A stretch of 64,000 nt of DNA from Advenella sp. FME57 (GTDB lineage Bacteria > Pseudomonadota > Gammaproteobacteria > Burkholderiales > Burkholderiaceae_B), in assembly GCF_014897675.1 (NCBI RefSeq), contig NZ_JABUXU010000004.1:186001-250000 (forward strand). Direction: 5' to 3'. Shown in pieces: positions 54,328 to 63,418 of this stretch. The notes beneath the pieces are model-generated. The model was not told the DNA's origin. It did no database searches and saw nothing but the letters and a program-made list of their open reading frames with translations. How positions within the stretch are numbered: position 1 is the stretch's first letter; each line of letters starts with the position of its first letter. Position numbers and translations under genes: made by a program.

Positions 54328-55707
54328 ATGCTTAAAAAGGTCCTGATTGCCAATAGGGGAGAAATCGCCTGCCGTGTCATACGCGCATGCCAAACGTTGG
54401 GGGTCGCCTCTGTGGCCGTATATTCGGATGTCGATGCCGACTCGCCGCATGTTCGTCTGGCTGACGAGAGTGTACATATCGGCCCAGCAAGAAGTGCGTT
54501 GAGCTATCTGGATAGCGCCAAAATTCTGGACGCAGCCCGACTCACAGGAGCAGACGCGGTGCATCCAGGTTACGGTTTTCTTGCCGAAAATTGCGAATTT
54601 GCCACGGCGGTTATTGCACAAGGCTTGACGTGGATCGGTCCTCGTCCTGAGTCCATCAGAGAGATGGGCAACAAGCAAAATGCGCGTGAACTCGCGATTA
54701 AGGCCGGCGTGCCCGTTGTGCCTGGTACAGGCCGGCTGGATGCTGCCAACCCTGAGGCGCTGCAAGCGCAAGCAGAATCCGTCGGATTTCCTTTGCTGGT
54801 GAAAGCGGCTGCCGGAGGCGGCGGCATTGGTATGCGTCAGGTTTTCGAGCCTTCAAAACTCATTGCAGCGGCAGCGGCGACGCAATCGCAGGCCAAATCG
54901 GCCTTTGGGAGCGACGAAATTTTTCTGGAGAGATTCATTCCATGCGCGCGTCATGTGGAAGTGCAGATTTTTGGCTTTGACTCCACTGCAGTGCATATGT
55001 ATGAGCGTGATTGCTCCTTGCAGCGTCGCTTTCAGAAAGTCATCGAAGAGGCACCGGCGCCGGACATTCCACTGGCCGTCCGGAAAAAAATGCAGAAAGC
55101 AGCGATTGACCTGGCTGTGTCCGTAGGATATCAAGGTGCAGGAACGGTCGAGTTCATTTTTGATGTCAATACGAAGGAGTTCTTTTTCCTGGAAATGAAT
55201 ACCCGGATCCAGGTTGAGCATCCTGTGACGGAAATGATTACCGGTCTGGATCTGGTCGCCATGCAGCTTCAATACGCAGGTGGCGTGTTAAAGGCCATGG
55301 GGCAGGATGAGATACGGTCAAGTGGCCACGCGATCGAATGCCGCCTGTACGCTGAAAATCCCGAGAAGAATTTCATGCCTTCCCCGGGCCAATTGAGCGT
55401 GTTTGACCTGTCGGCGGTCGACTCAGCGCAGATCCGAATCGAAACTGGCTATGAGCAGGGCGGCGAAATTACGCCTTTCTATGATCCCATGGTTGCCAAA
55501 ATCGTCGCCTATGGCGCGGATCGGTCGCAGGCTATCGAGATAATGCTTCGTGCATTGGCAGGTGTAAGGATAGAAGGTATAAAAACCAACCTTGATTTTC
55601 TTGTTGCCTGCATGAAGAATGCATCTTTCCGCGAGGGACGGGTCAGTACAGGGTTTATCGAAGAGCACAAGGATTCCTTGTTGCCGGCACGCGCGAAAGC
55701 GGCCTAG
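54328..55707 (+). CDS. Biotin carboxylase subunit (second set)
   Basis: This 459-residue ATP-grasp enzyme has LKKVLIANRGEIACRVIRAC at the start, VHPGYGFLAENCEFA, the Gly-rich loop KAAAGGGGIGMRQV, ERDCSLQRRFQKVIEEAPAP and FLEMNTRIQVEHPVTEMITG. It carboxylates the biotin of the carrier protein encoded 10 bases upstream. It is a paralogue of, but clearly different from, the protein at 15.2 kb. Confidence 0.94.
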   Translation: MLKKVLIANRGEIACRVIRACQTLGVASVAVYSDVDADSPHVRLADESVHIGPARSALSYLDSAKILDAARLTGADAVHPGYGFLAENCEFATAVIAQGLTWIGPRPESIREMGNKQNARELAIKAGVPVVPGTGRLDAANPEALQAQAESVGFPLLVKAAAGGGGIGMRQVFEPSKLIAAAAATQSQAKSAFGSDEIFLERFIPCARHVEVQIFGFDSTAVHMYERDCSLQRRFQKVIEEAPAPDIPLAVRKKMQKAAIDLAVSVGYQGAGTVEFIFDVNTKEFFFLEMNTRIQVEHPVTEMITGLDLVAMQLQYAGGVLKAMGQDEIRSSGHAIECRLYAENPEKNFMPSPGQLSVFDLSAVDSAQIRIETGYEQGGEITPFYDPMVAKIVAYGADRSQAIEIMLRALAGVRIEGIKTNLDFLVACMKNASFREGRVSTGFIEEHKDSLLPARAKAA

Positions 55708-55851
55708 AGCTCAGGAAGAGGCGCGTATGATGAAAAGATCCCTATTAGTCCGATGCCCGGCATGCTTGCTATGGCGCGTTTCGTCCGTTTCCCAGGCTCT
55801 GGTAAAACCCGGGCTGCGTTTCCCCAACGTCGCTCTATGCGCTGCCTTGAC

Positions 55852-56598
55852 ATGGATTTACTGATCGCCGCTTTCATTGGCGTATCCGTTCTTGCCACTG
55901 GTTTTATTTCAGGGGCCTTCGGCATGGCAGGCGGAATGATATTGATGGGTGCGCTTCTGCTTGTTCTGCCCGTGCCAACGGCAATGGTGCTGCACGGTGT
56001 GACGCAGATGACCTCCAACGGGTGGCGTGCCGTTGTTTGGCGGCGCTATGCGGATTTCCAGGTGTTCCTGCGCTTTACCGGCGGTTTGCTGGCGGCCTGT
56101 GCCCTGTTTTTTTTCGTAAGTTACGTGCCTGATCGCGCCACTGTCCTGATTTGCCTGGGTTGCGTGCCCTTTCTGGTCATGCTGGTGCCACCCCGGTGGA
56201 TTCCTCAGGCAGATCGCCCATTTGGGGCTGAGATTTGCGGTTTTCTTAACGCCTTACTTCAATTTGTGGCGGGCGTGTCCGGTCCGGTGCTGGACGCCTT
56301 TTTCATTCGTTCCGAATTTGACCGGCGTACTGTTGTCGCCACTAAAGCGGTCTGCCAGACGGGGGCGCACTTCGCGAAGTTGATCTATTTTCTCCATGCC
56401 GGCAATACGCTGGGCGGCGAGGGCATCCATGCGTGGGTCTTTGGACTTTGCATTCTTATGGCTGTAGCGGGTACAACGCTAAGCCGCAGTATTCTGGAAA
56501 AGCTATCGGATGCCCAGTTCCGACGATGGACCAAGTTCATTCTTATCGTGATCGGGGGGGTCTATCTGGCACAGGGAATTTATCTTTTGTTCAGATAA
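55852..56598 (+). CDS. TauE/SafE-family membrane permease
   Basis: The 248 residues are highly hydrophobic, with the family's twin motifs GAFGMAGGMILMGALLL near the start and KAVCQTGAHFAKLIYFLHAG in the second half. TauE/SafE proteins export or import small organic anions such as sulfoacetate or sulfite. I use the ATG at 55852, where the first membrane helix starts; an in-frame ATG at 55753 would add 33 atypical residues. In this cluster it may move a pathway acid. Confidence 0.85.
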   Translation: MDLLIAAFIGVSVLATGFISGAFGMAGGMILMGALLLVLPVPTAMVLHGVTQMTSNGWRAVVWRRYADFQVFLRFTGGLLAACALFFFVSYVPDRATVLICLGCVPFLVMLVPPRWIPQADRPFGAEICGFLNALLQFVAGVSGPVLDAFFIRSEFDRRTVVATKAVCQTGAHFAKLIYFLHAGNTLGGEGIHAWVFGLCILMAVAGTTLSRSILEKLSDAQFRRWTKFILIVIGGVYLAQGIYLLFR

Positions 56599-56651
56599 AA
56601 CAGCGGAGGACTGGTCCGGCTTACGGCCCCGTCCACTGCTTCGCAATTCAC

Positions 56652-57515
56652 CTATACCTCAGGACTGTAATCCCGCAGCCGTCTCTCGGCAATTTCGAGG
56701 TGAAGTCGCTCGACCATAACGCCATCCAGATTGATAACGCCTTTGCCGGCATTCTCAGGTTGTGCATAAGCCTGCACAATACGCCTCCAGTTTTCTAGTT
56801 CCTCGGCAGTGGGGCTGAAGCATAGATTAACGGTTTCCACCTGGAGCGGATGGATAATTGTCTTGCCGCTCATGCCCATCGCTTTGGCGATTTCAGATTC
56901 CGCCTTCAGGGCGTCAAGGTCATGAATGTTATTCAACACACCGTCGATAACCGGGATATTGAATGACTTAGCGACGAGTGTAACATGTGCCAGCCACGGT
57001 ATAAGATTGCTACGCGCAGGGCCTGGGTCAATATCGCTGTCCTTGATCAGGTCATTGGTACCGAGTACCAGACATTCAACACCATCGGTCAACCCATTTT
57101 CGACAATGTGCTCCAGCTTCAGAATGCCGATCGGGTTTTCGACCATACACCAAATTCTGGTTGATTCGGATCCACCATTGCCAAGCTTTTCGCGGGCTAG
57201 CCTGGGAATATTCGGGTGAACGACTTTGGGTAGCAGTACGGCGTCAGGCTGCGCTGTCGTGACCATATCCAAATCCAGGTCCCAGAATTCTGTATCGCGG
57301 CCATTGATCCGGACCACGACATATTTGCCATGAAGTTCATCGCGATTATCTTGCAAGAACCGTGACAGGGTTTCCGTGGCCTGCGCCTTGCGTTCATGCA
57401 GAACGCTGTCTTCAAGATCAAAAATCACTGCATCGACCGGTAACGTCGCGGCTTTATGCATGGCTTTTTCATTGATTCCGGGGACATACAGCACACTACG
57501 CAATTTTCGTTTCAT
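56652..57515 (-). CDS. CitE-like CoA-ester lyase (malyl-/citramalyl-CoA lyase type)
   Basis: This 287-residue TIM-barrel enzyme of the HpcH/CitE superfamily has VPGINEKAMHKAATLPVDAV, IFDLEDSV with Mg-binding acids, VVRINGRDTEFW, and MVENPIGILKLEHIV. Relatives split L-malyl-CoA, beta-methylmalyl-CoA or citramalyl-CoA into an acyl-CoA and a 2-oxoacid. With the mesaconyl-CoA-hydratase-like gene, citramalyl-CoA cleavage to acetyl-CoA plus pyruvate is one possibility; this is inference. It is divergent from the enolase-superfamily gene. Confidence 0.88.
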   Translation of the reverse strand: MKRKLRSVLYVPGINEKAMHKAATLPVDAVIFDLEDSVLHERKAQATETLSRFLQDNRDELHGKYVVVRINGRDTEFWDLDLDMVTTAQPDAVLLPKVVHPNIPRLAREKLGNGGSESTRIWCMVENPIGILKLEHIVENGLTDGVECLVLGTNDLIKDSDIDPGPARSNLIPWLAHVTLVAKSFNIPVIDGVLNNIHDLDALKAESEIAKAMGMSGKTIIHPLQVETVNLCFSPTAEELENWRRIVQAYAQPENAGKGVINLDGVMVERLHLEIAERRLRDYSPEV

Positions 57516-57558
57516 GACTTTCCTCTCTTTTTCACGCTCTTGTATTTAACTATATGTT

Positions 57559-57568
57559 AGTTTAAACT
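57559..57568. promoter_or_regulatory. Perfect dyad in the lyase/enolase divergent region
   Basis: AGTTTAAACT is a perfect 10-base palindrome between the divergent CitE-like and enolase-superfamily genes. It sits in the -35 region of a minus-strand TATAGT box (57547-57552) that lacks a good -35 hexamer. It may be the site of an activator such as the TrmB protein; this is speculative. Confidence 0.3.
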
Positions 57569-57604
57569 TTAGTGGTAATAATGACAACCACTAAAGGAAT
57601 TGCA

Positions 57605-58681
57605 TTGGGAGACATAACGAAAGCAACACTGCGATGGCTTCGGCTGCCGCTATATCAGCCTTACAGGCTTTCATATCGCACCTTTACCGAGTTTGAGCCG
57701 TTTGTTCTGGAGCTGGAGCATGCGGACGGCAGGCGGTCATTTTCCGACGCTCACGTCTCGCCGGGCTCGAGTGCCGAAACCCGGGAAGGTGCATGGGCAT
57801 ATTGCCAGCAACGCCTCGCCCAATTGCGAGACAAGAGCATCGATCAATTCAGAAGCGATGTCGTGGCGCATCTGGATCAAAGCAAGGTCGCTACCACACT
57901 GCTTATGACAGCCATTGAGTGCCTGGAAAGAAGTGAATGGTTAAGTATTGAGCGCGATAGGGACCTTGAGCTCATCGTTCCGATCAATGCGACGGACGAG
58001 GCCGGGATAGAGCGCGAGGTGGACCAATTGCTTTACGAAGGATTCACCACTTTCAAGGTGAAAGTGGGCAAGGATGTGGAGGCGGACATCGTGCGCGCCA
58101 ATACGACGCTTCGTCTGCTTGACGGTCGGGCGACCATTCGTCTGGACGCGAACAGGGCGTATTCCAGACAAGAAGCCATTCGATTCACCCAGGGCCTCAG
58201 GTATGCCGGTGTGGAGCTCTTTGAACAACCCTGCGGTGCAGATAGCTGGGACGACAATGCGGCTGTAGCACGCGAAAGCCCGGTTCCCTTGATGCTTGAT
58301 GAACCCATATGCAGCATCGCTGACATCGAGCGGGCCGCGGCTATTGAGAACGTGCGCTTTTGCAAAGTCAAACTAAAACGCTTTGGTAGCTTGCAGGCCC
58401 TGGCCGATGGTATCCAGCGTATCCATGACCATGACATGCTAGCCGTCCTGGGCGATGGTTTAGGCAGCGAAATCAATAACTGGATGGAAGCCACAATCGC
58501 TGCGCGCCTTATCAAGACCAAGGGAGAGTTCAATGGGTTTCTGAAGCATAAGGACAAGCTGTTTCGAAACCCTATGCCATTTAGCCAGGGAAAAATCCAG
58601 TTGCAGGCCGGCTATACGCCAAGACTTGATGACGAGGCGATAGAACGTCTCACGGTCGAAAAACACATTGTCGAATATTGA
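57605..58681 (+). CDS. Enolase-superfamily enzyme (muconate lactonising / mandelate racemase type)
   Basis: The protein has the MLE-type set: the KxK motif (KVKVGKD), metal ligands in LDANRAYS, ELFEQPC and LMLDEP, then VRFCKVKLKRFG and GDGLGSEI. It would abstract a proton next to a carboxylate for racemisation, elimination or lactonisation. I prefer a TTG at 57605 behind AAAGG, which begins just before the first strand (ITKATLRWLRLPL) and gives 358 residues; an ATG at 57581 and a GTG at 57572 have no ribosome binding site. It starts the operon with the carboxyltransferase and CoA ligase. Confidence 0.85.
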   Translation: MGDITKATLRWLRLPLYQPYRLSYRTFTEFEPFVLELEHADGRRSFSDAHVSPGSSAETREGAWAYCQQRLAQLRDKSIDQFRSDVVAHLDQSKVATTLLMTAIECLERSEWLSIERDRDLELIVPINATDEAGIEREVDQLLYEGFTTFKVKVGKDVEADIVRANTTLRLLDGRATIRLDANRAYSRQEAIRFTQGLRYAGVELFEQPCGADSWDDNAAVARESPVPLMLDEPICSIADIERAAAIENVRFCKVKLKRFGSLQALADGIQRIHDHDMLAVLGDGLGSEINNWMEATIAARLIKTKGEFNGFLKHKDKLFRNPMPFSQGKIQLQAGYTPRLDDEAIERLTVEKHIVEY

Positions 58682-58693
58682 GGACTAAAGCAA

Positions 58694-60226
58694 ATGAAGC
58701 ATAGTGAGTTGATGAATGAATTGGACAAAAGACGCAATGCCGCCGCTGGGATGGGGGGAGAGCGAAAGCTTGAAAAACGTCGAGAATCGGGAGATCTTAA
58801 CGCACAGGAACGTTTGGATCAGCTGGTCGATCCGGGAAGCTTTTTTGAGGTTGGCCTGCTGGGCGCCTCGGCATTTGAGCAGGATAAGGATGTAACTCCC
58901 CGCGATGGCAAGATTGTCGGCTTCGGAAAGATAGACGGACGGCATGCGGGCGTCGTGGTCAATGATTTCACCACCAAGGGAGCATCGACCAGTACGACAA
59001 ACTCAAAAAAAATGGGGTATATCCGCAAAACCTGCAATGAGCGAGGTATCCCGTTTGTTCATATCGGAGAGTCCACTGGAGCGCGGCTACCCGACGCGAT
59101 GGGGTCAAAAGGCATGGGGCAGATGCTGGGCAATGACACGACTCAATTTCGACGCGTTCGCGACGTGCCGTGGGCGTCTGCGGCACTCAATACGTCTTTT
59201 GGTTCGTCTGCGTGGCTATGTTGCTGCTCCGATTTCGCGGTGATGAAGAAAGGCTCCATTATGTCGGTCTCCAGCCCGCGTCTGGTATCAATGGCGATCG
59301 GCGAAAAAGTCGATCTGGAAGAGTTGGGTGGATGGCGCCTGCATGCAGAACAGACGGGCCTCATTGATTACTTTGTCGATAGCGATGAAGAAGCAATGAC
59401 GGCAATTCGAACATTCCTGTCCTATATGCCCGCCAACGCGAAAGAGCTATCACCAAGGACAGTGGTGGCCGAAGACGCTGTCTCTGATCAGGAAGCCATT
59501 CTGGACGTTATTCCGGAGAGTCGGACTCAGGTGTACAACATGAAAAAAATCCTGGAGATTGTTTTCGATAAAGGCAGCATCATGGAGTTGAAGGCCCGTT
59601 TTGGCAAGTCGCTGGTCACTTGCCTGGCAAGGTTGGACGGTCGCGTGGTCGGGGTCATCGCCAACAACCCGCTTACGGGCGGAGGCGCGCTTTCCGCAGA
59701 GGCGTGCCGCAAGGCGATCGATTTTACGGTCTTGTGCGACAGTTTTAACATACCTCTGATCAGGTTTGTAGACACGCCTGGGTTCGTGGTGGGTACTGAA
59801 GCGGAACGCAAAGGCGCACCAGGCCAGATTATGAATTTCATGAATGCCACCTGCCTGACAACGGTTCCGCAAATTACGGTTTTATGCCGCAAAGCGTATG
59901 GACGAGCCTACGTGGCCATGGGTGGGGGTGCGCATAACGATACGATGGTCGCCTGGCCTATGGCTGAAGTCAGCTTCATGGATCCTGTTTTTGCCACCAA
60001 CATTGTTCACAATCGAACCGCTAAAGACGATGGCTTTGAAGAGGCGCTGGCGCATATCCAAAAAGATCTTGAGATTTGGGACATGGCCAGGATTTTCTCG
60101 GCCCACGATGTCATAAAACCGCAGGAAACACGATCATTCATGATCAAGATGCTTCAGGTGCAGGAGCGCCGGCTGTCTGGCGGCGTCGGCGAAAGAATAA
60201 TGCGCAGCTGGCCGACCAGCTTTTGA
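58694..60226 (+). CDS. Acyl-CoA carboxylase, carboxyltransferase subunit (second set)
   Basis: This 510-residue carboxyltransferase has both crotonase-like halves: LNAQERLDQLVDPGSFFEVG at the front, HIGESTGARLPDAMGSKGMG in the first half, and FVDTPGFVVGTEAERKGAPG in the second. It acts on an acyl-CoA with the biotin carboxylase and carrier at 54 kb. It differs strongly from the carboxyltransferase at 13.6 kb, so the two enzymes probably have different substrates. It lies between the enolase-superfamily enzyme and the CoA ligase. Confidence 0.92.
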   Translation: MKHSELMNELDKRRNAAAGMGGERKLEKRRESGDLNAQERLDQLVDPGSFFEVGLLGASAFEQDKDVTPRDGKIVGFGKIDGRHAGVVVNDFTTKGASTSTTNSKKMGYIRKTCNERGIPFVHIGESTGARLPDAMGSKGMGQMLGNDTTQFRRVRDVPWASAALNTSFGSSAWLCCCSDFAVMKKGSIMSVSSPRLVSMAIGEKVDLEELGGWRLHAEQTGLIDYFVDSDEEAMTAIRTFLSYMPANAKELSPRTVVAEDAVSDQEAILDVIPESRTQVYNMKKILEIVFDKGSIMELKARFGKSLVTCLARLDGRVVGVIANNPLTGGGALSAEACRKAIDFTVLCDSFNIPLIRFVDTPGFVVGTEAERKGAPGQIMNFMNATCLTTVPQITVLCRKAYGRAYVAMGGGAHNDTMVAWPMAEVSFMDPVFATNIVHNRTAKDDGFEEALAHIQKDLEIWDMARIFSAHDVIKPQETRSFMIKMLQVQERRLSGGVGERIMRSWPTSF

Positions 60227-60262
60227 TTGTCCACTGCTATTAACAGAACAAGGAGCGCGCTA

Positions 60263-62461
60263 GTGAATCCAGTAAGTTTGAATGAGAAGGCCGGCAAGGA
60301 GCTTCTCGCGCAGTTCGGCATTGATACGCCACAATCGTTCGTTGCAGACAACGCTCAGGATGCGCGCAAGCGCGTCGGTACCCTTCGGGCGCCCTATGTA
60401 GTCAAGGTTGTGTCGGGAGACATCCTGCATAAATCCGATGCGGGGGGCGTTACGCTGGGCCTCCAGACCGCGGAGCAGGTTGCAGAAGCGATTGATCGCA
60501 TGAGCTGCTTGCCCGCCATCGTTGACGCCCGGATCGAGGGCTGGCTGGTCGAGGAGATGGTTCCGCCTGGTTTGGAAATTGCAATTGGCGGATTCTATGA
60601 TCCTCAATTTGGCCCGCTCATCATGCTCGGTGCAGGCGGGATATACATTGAGCTATTGAAGGATGTCACGTTTCGTCTGTGCCCTGTCTCGGAGGATGAC
60701 GCCCGCAATATGGTAGACGGGTTACAAAGTGCCAGGCTCTTTGATGGTTTCCGTGGGGGAGACACCTACGATAGGGAGATGGTGGTACAGGCTCTGATGA
60801 AAATCGGCGGCGAGTCCGGGTTGTTCATGACGCACCAGGAAGAGATCGAGGAAATTGATATTAATCCTCTGATTCACACAGGCGACAGGCTGGTGGCGGT
60901 AGACGCCAGATTCATTTCCCGGAAAGCCGACCGCGTGATGCTCCCACACGGTGGAGCGCGCAGCGATCAGGAAGTACTGGAACATTTCAGGCCGCTATTT
61001 TTCCCGAAGACAGTGGCGGTTCTGGGCGCGTCAACGAAGGACGTGACGATCGCCAACACCTTTATCCGCCGTCTGCGCGAGTTCGGGTTTGACGGGGACA
61101 TTTACCCGATACATCCCAAAGCGCAAGAGATTGAGGGGGTCAAGGCGTATCCCAGCCTCGCAGATGCGCCGGCATGTGTCGACTATACCTACGTCGCCAT
61201 TGGCGCCGAGCGCATTTGTTCATCGATTGACGTTGCTCCGGGAAAATGCCGCTTCGTCCAGATCATCAGTTCAGGTTTCGAAGACACCGAGGAGGGGAAA
61301 CGGGGGCAAGCCCGATTGCTTGAAACGGCCAGCAAGGGAGGGATTCGCCTGCTGGGTCCGAACTGCCTGGGGACTTATTCGCCGGCAGGCCGACTCACCT
61401 TTCCAAAGGATGCGCCAACTGAAGCAGGAGTCATTGGCGTCGTCTCGCAGTCGGGTGGGCTTTCTACCGATATTATCAAGCGTGGTCAGTGGCGCGGCCT
61501 GCGCTTTAGCGGGCTGGCAACAATTGGAAATAGTGTCGACGTCAAACCTGTTGAGCTTCTTCGCTACTACCTTGCCGATCCTGCGACCAAGGCGATAGGA
61601 ATGTATATTGAAGACGTCAAAAACGGGCGCGAACTCTTCGAAGTGCTTCACGCAGCACCGAACCCGAAACCGGTAGTGATTCTTCGCGGAGGTGCCACGC
61701 AGCAGGGTCAGCTTGCTGCCCAGTCCCATACGGGTGCTTTGGCTTCGGGACAGGAAGCATGGGAAGCGCTTGCGAAACAAACGATAGTCGAACTCGTGGA
61801 CACCGTAGACGAGTTCATTAACTTGCTATTAGCGTTGCAGTTCCTTGCATTGCGAAAAATGACCCCCACGACAGATGTGGTGCTGTTTGGTAATGGAGGA
61901 GGATCCAGCGTCCTTGGCGCAGACGCTTTTGCCCGTTCCGGACTCAATGTCGCGCCCTTTGCGTCACAAGTAGTGCAGGACCTGGAGGCGCTGGGTTTCC
62001 CGCCTGGCACGAGTGTCCTGAATCCGATTGATACCCCTGTGAGAAGCCTGCAGGAGAAGGATGGATTCATCGCAAAAGAAATTCTGGATATTGTTTATGA
62101 GAAGGCAAAGCCTCACGCCATCGCAATGCATCTGAACCTGGCTGCTTTTGTCGGCCGCGGGACCAGTAATCCGCTAGCCAACCTGATTTCCGTGATCACC
62201 GAGGTACGGTCGGAACGGGGCGACAATACTCATTTTCTGCTTGCGCTCAGAAGCGACCGGTCTGAAGCTCTGGACGCCATGCGCCGCGAGTATATCGAGA
62301 TCGCACGACAAGCCGGCATTGCGGTCTATGATGAAGTCATAGATATGGCGCGAGTGCTTCGGGCCGTGAGCAATCTGGAGGAACGATTCATCGCTCGCGC
62401 ACAAGCGCAAACAAACCCAAACGCGTTTGGGTCATCCCGGGCCGCAGCCTTGGTTGAGTAG
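60263..62461 (+). CDS. ADP-forming acyl-CoA synthetase (fused, ATP-grasp first)
   Basis: The 732 residues join an N-terminal ATP-grasp domain (VSLNEKAGKELLAQFGIDTP, VVSGDILHKSDAGGVTLGLQ) to a CoA-binding and ligase part (VAVLGASTKDVTIANTFIRR, LGPNCLGTYSPAG, QSHTGALASGQEAW with the likely phosphorylated His). It makes acyl-CoA with ATP to ADP plus phosphate. The GTG start follows AAGGAG. It would activate the imported acid for carboxylation. The domain order is the reverse of the more common CoA-binding-first form. Confidence 0.92.
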   Translation: MNPVSLNEKAGKELLAQFGIDTPQSFVADNAQDARKRVGTLRAPYVVKVVSGDILHKSDAGGVTLGLQTAEQVAEAIDRMSCLPAIVDARIEGWLVEEMVPPGLEIAIGGFYDPQFGPLIMLGAGGIYIELLKDVTFRLCPVSEDDARNMVDGLQSARLFDGFRGGDTYDREMVVQALMKIGGESGLFMTHQEEIEEIDINPLIHTGDRLVAVDARFISRKADRVMLPHGGARSDQEVLEHFRPLFFPKTVAVLGASTKDVTIANTFIRRLREFGFDGDIYPIHPKAQEIEGVKAYPSLADAPACVDYTYVAIGAERICSSIDVAPGKCRFVQIISSGFEDTEEGKRGQARLLETASKGGIRLLGPNCLGTYSPAGRLTFPKDAPTEAGVIGVVSQSGGLSTDIIKRGQWRGLRFSGLATIGNSVDVKPVELLRYYLADPATKAIGMYIEDVKNGRELFEVLHAAPNPKPVVILRGGATQQGQLAAQSHTGALASGQEAWEALAKQTIVELVDTVDEFINLLLALQFLALRKMTPTTDVVLFGNGGGSSVLGADAFARSGLNVAPFASQVVQDLEALGFPPGTSVLNPIDTPVRSLQEKDGFIAKEILDIVYEKAKPHAIAMHLNLAAFVGRGTSNPLANLISVITEVRSERGDNTHFLLALRSDRSEALDAMRREYIEIARQAGIAVYDEVIDMARVLRAVSNLEERFIARAQAQTNPNAFGSSRAAALVE

Positions 62462-62466
62462 ACTTA

Positions 62467-62533
62467 CCCGACCCCCGGCCTTGCTCTCAGCGTGAACTAC
62501 CGAGAGTGGGGTCGGGGCTATTGTCTTTTGAAC
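62467..62533 (+). terminator. Terminator after the CoA synthetase
   Basis: CCCGACCCC (62467-62475) pairs with GGGGTCGGG (62508-62516). The 32-base interior has a second small stem (CTCTC/GAGAG). A T-rich tail (ATTGTCTTTTG) follows. It closes the enolase-carboxyltransferase-synthetase operon. Confidence 0.6.
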
Positions 62534-62809
62534 TAAGTGGCAGGCTCATGATCGCCATAAGATCCGGAGTGTCTTCATTAGATTGCGGCACCGCGTAGCA
62601 ATGTTGCAGCATGAAATCCGTTCTTTTTAAGAGTGCCACCATGTGGCAGAACTGAAGCCCTATATCGAGTAATGGCTAAGTGTAGCTGCGACCGTACATT
62701 GCCCATTGTGCATCTGCACCATGTTGGCCGCTGAGTTGTTCGTAATCCAGTAAGAGATCTCCGATGAGGTTCTTTCTGTGTTCTTGGACATGGCCAGTAG
62801 CAAGTCCGA

Positions 62810-63316
62810 TCACGTCGCTTCCCCGCCTTCATATTGAACCAGGATATGCCATTCGGCGTAGACCGATGGTCGCGGCGCATTCTCGGCGTTTACCGTGACC
62901 TCCCAGGTACAGCGGGCATGCGCGGGTTTTGTTTCGGTCACCTGTGTCAATGCAAAACTGGCCGATACCCGCGATCCTGCCACAACCGGGGCGGTGAAGC
63001 GGATCTTGTCGAAACCATAATTCAATGCCATGACAGCGCCGGGAAAGGCCATGCAACTTGTCTGCCAGTAGGTCAGCAGCGACAGTACGAGAAAACCGTG
63101 TGCAATGGTGTGCTGGGACGGTGACTGCGTCTTGGCCCGCTCCGGGTCTACATGAATCCACTGGTGATCGTGCGTCACGTGCGCAAATCGATTAATCATC
63201 TCCTGCTCAATGAGCAGCGGTGCCGATGCGATCGCCGGCTGCCCGACAAATCGGTCAAGTGCGGCAACGCAATCGAATTTCTGTATGGCGCAAGCGCTGG
63301 AGGGGGCAGTTGTCAT
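62810..63316 (-). CDS. MaoC-family (R)-enoyl-CoA hydratase
   Basis: This 168-residue hotdog-fold protein has the hydratase dyad Asp50 and His55 in HVTHDHQWIHVDPERAK, followed by TIAHGFLVLSLLTYWQ. It hydrates 2-enoyl-CoA to (R)-3-hydroxyacyl-CoA in fatty-acid-like metabolism. It shares the strand with the SDR to its right, whose expected product is the oxidised 3-oxoacyl-CoA. Together they look like a beta-oxidation-like pair. Confidence 0.9.
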   Translation of the reverse strand: MTTAPSSACAIQKFDCVAALDRFVGQPAIASAPLLIEQEMINRFAHVTHDHQWIHVDPERAKTQSPSQHTIAHGFLVLSLLTYWQTSCMAFPGAVMALNYGFDKIRFTAPVVAGSRVSASFALTQVTETKPAHARCTWEVTVNAENAPRPSVYAEWHILVQYEGGEAT

Positions 63317-63418
63317 GGCAAGAATATCAGTAAGCAGAGCGCAGTGGGCGCTGCGCAGATTTTGGCGCAGGCGGCAGTCAGGCTCTCTGCGGGCTGGACG
63401 AATGGCTTGTCTTTACTT

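Noticed and set aside
53958-54380. Upstream extension of the mesaconyl-CoA-hydratase-like gene
   Set aside because: It would run antisense through the BCCP gene. The strong ribosome binding site and promoter point to the ATG at 53957.
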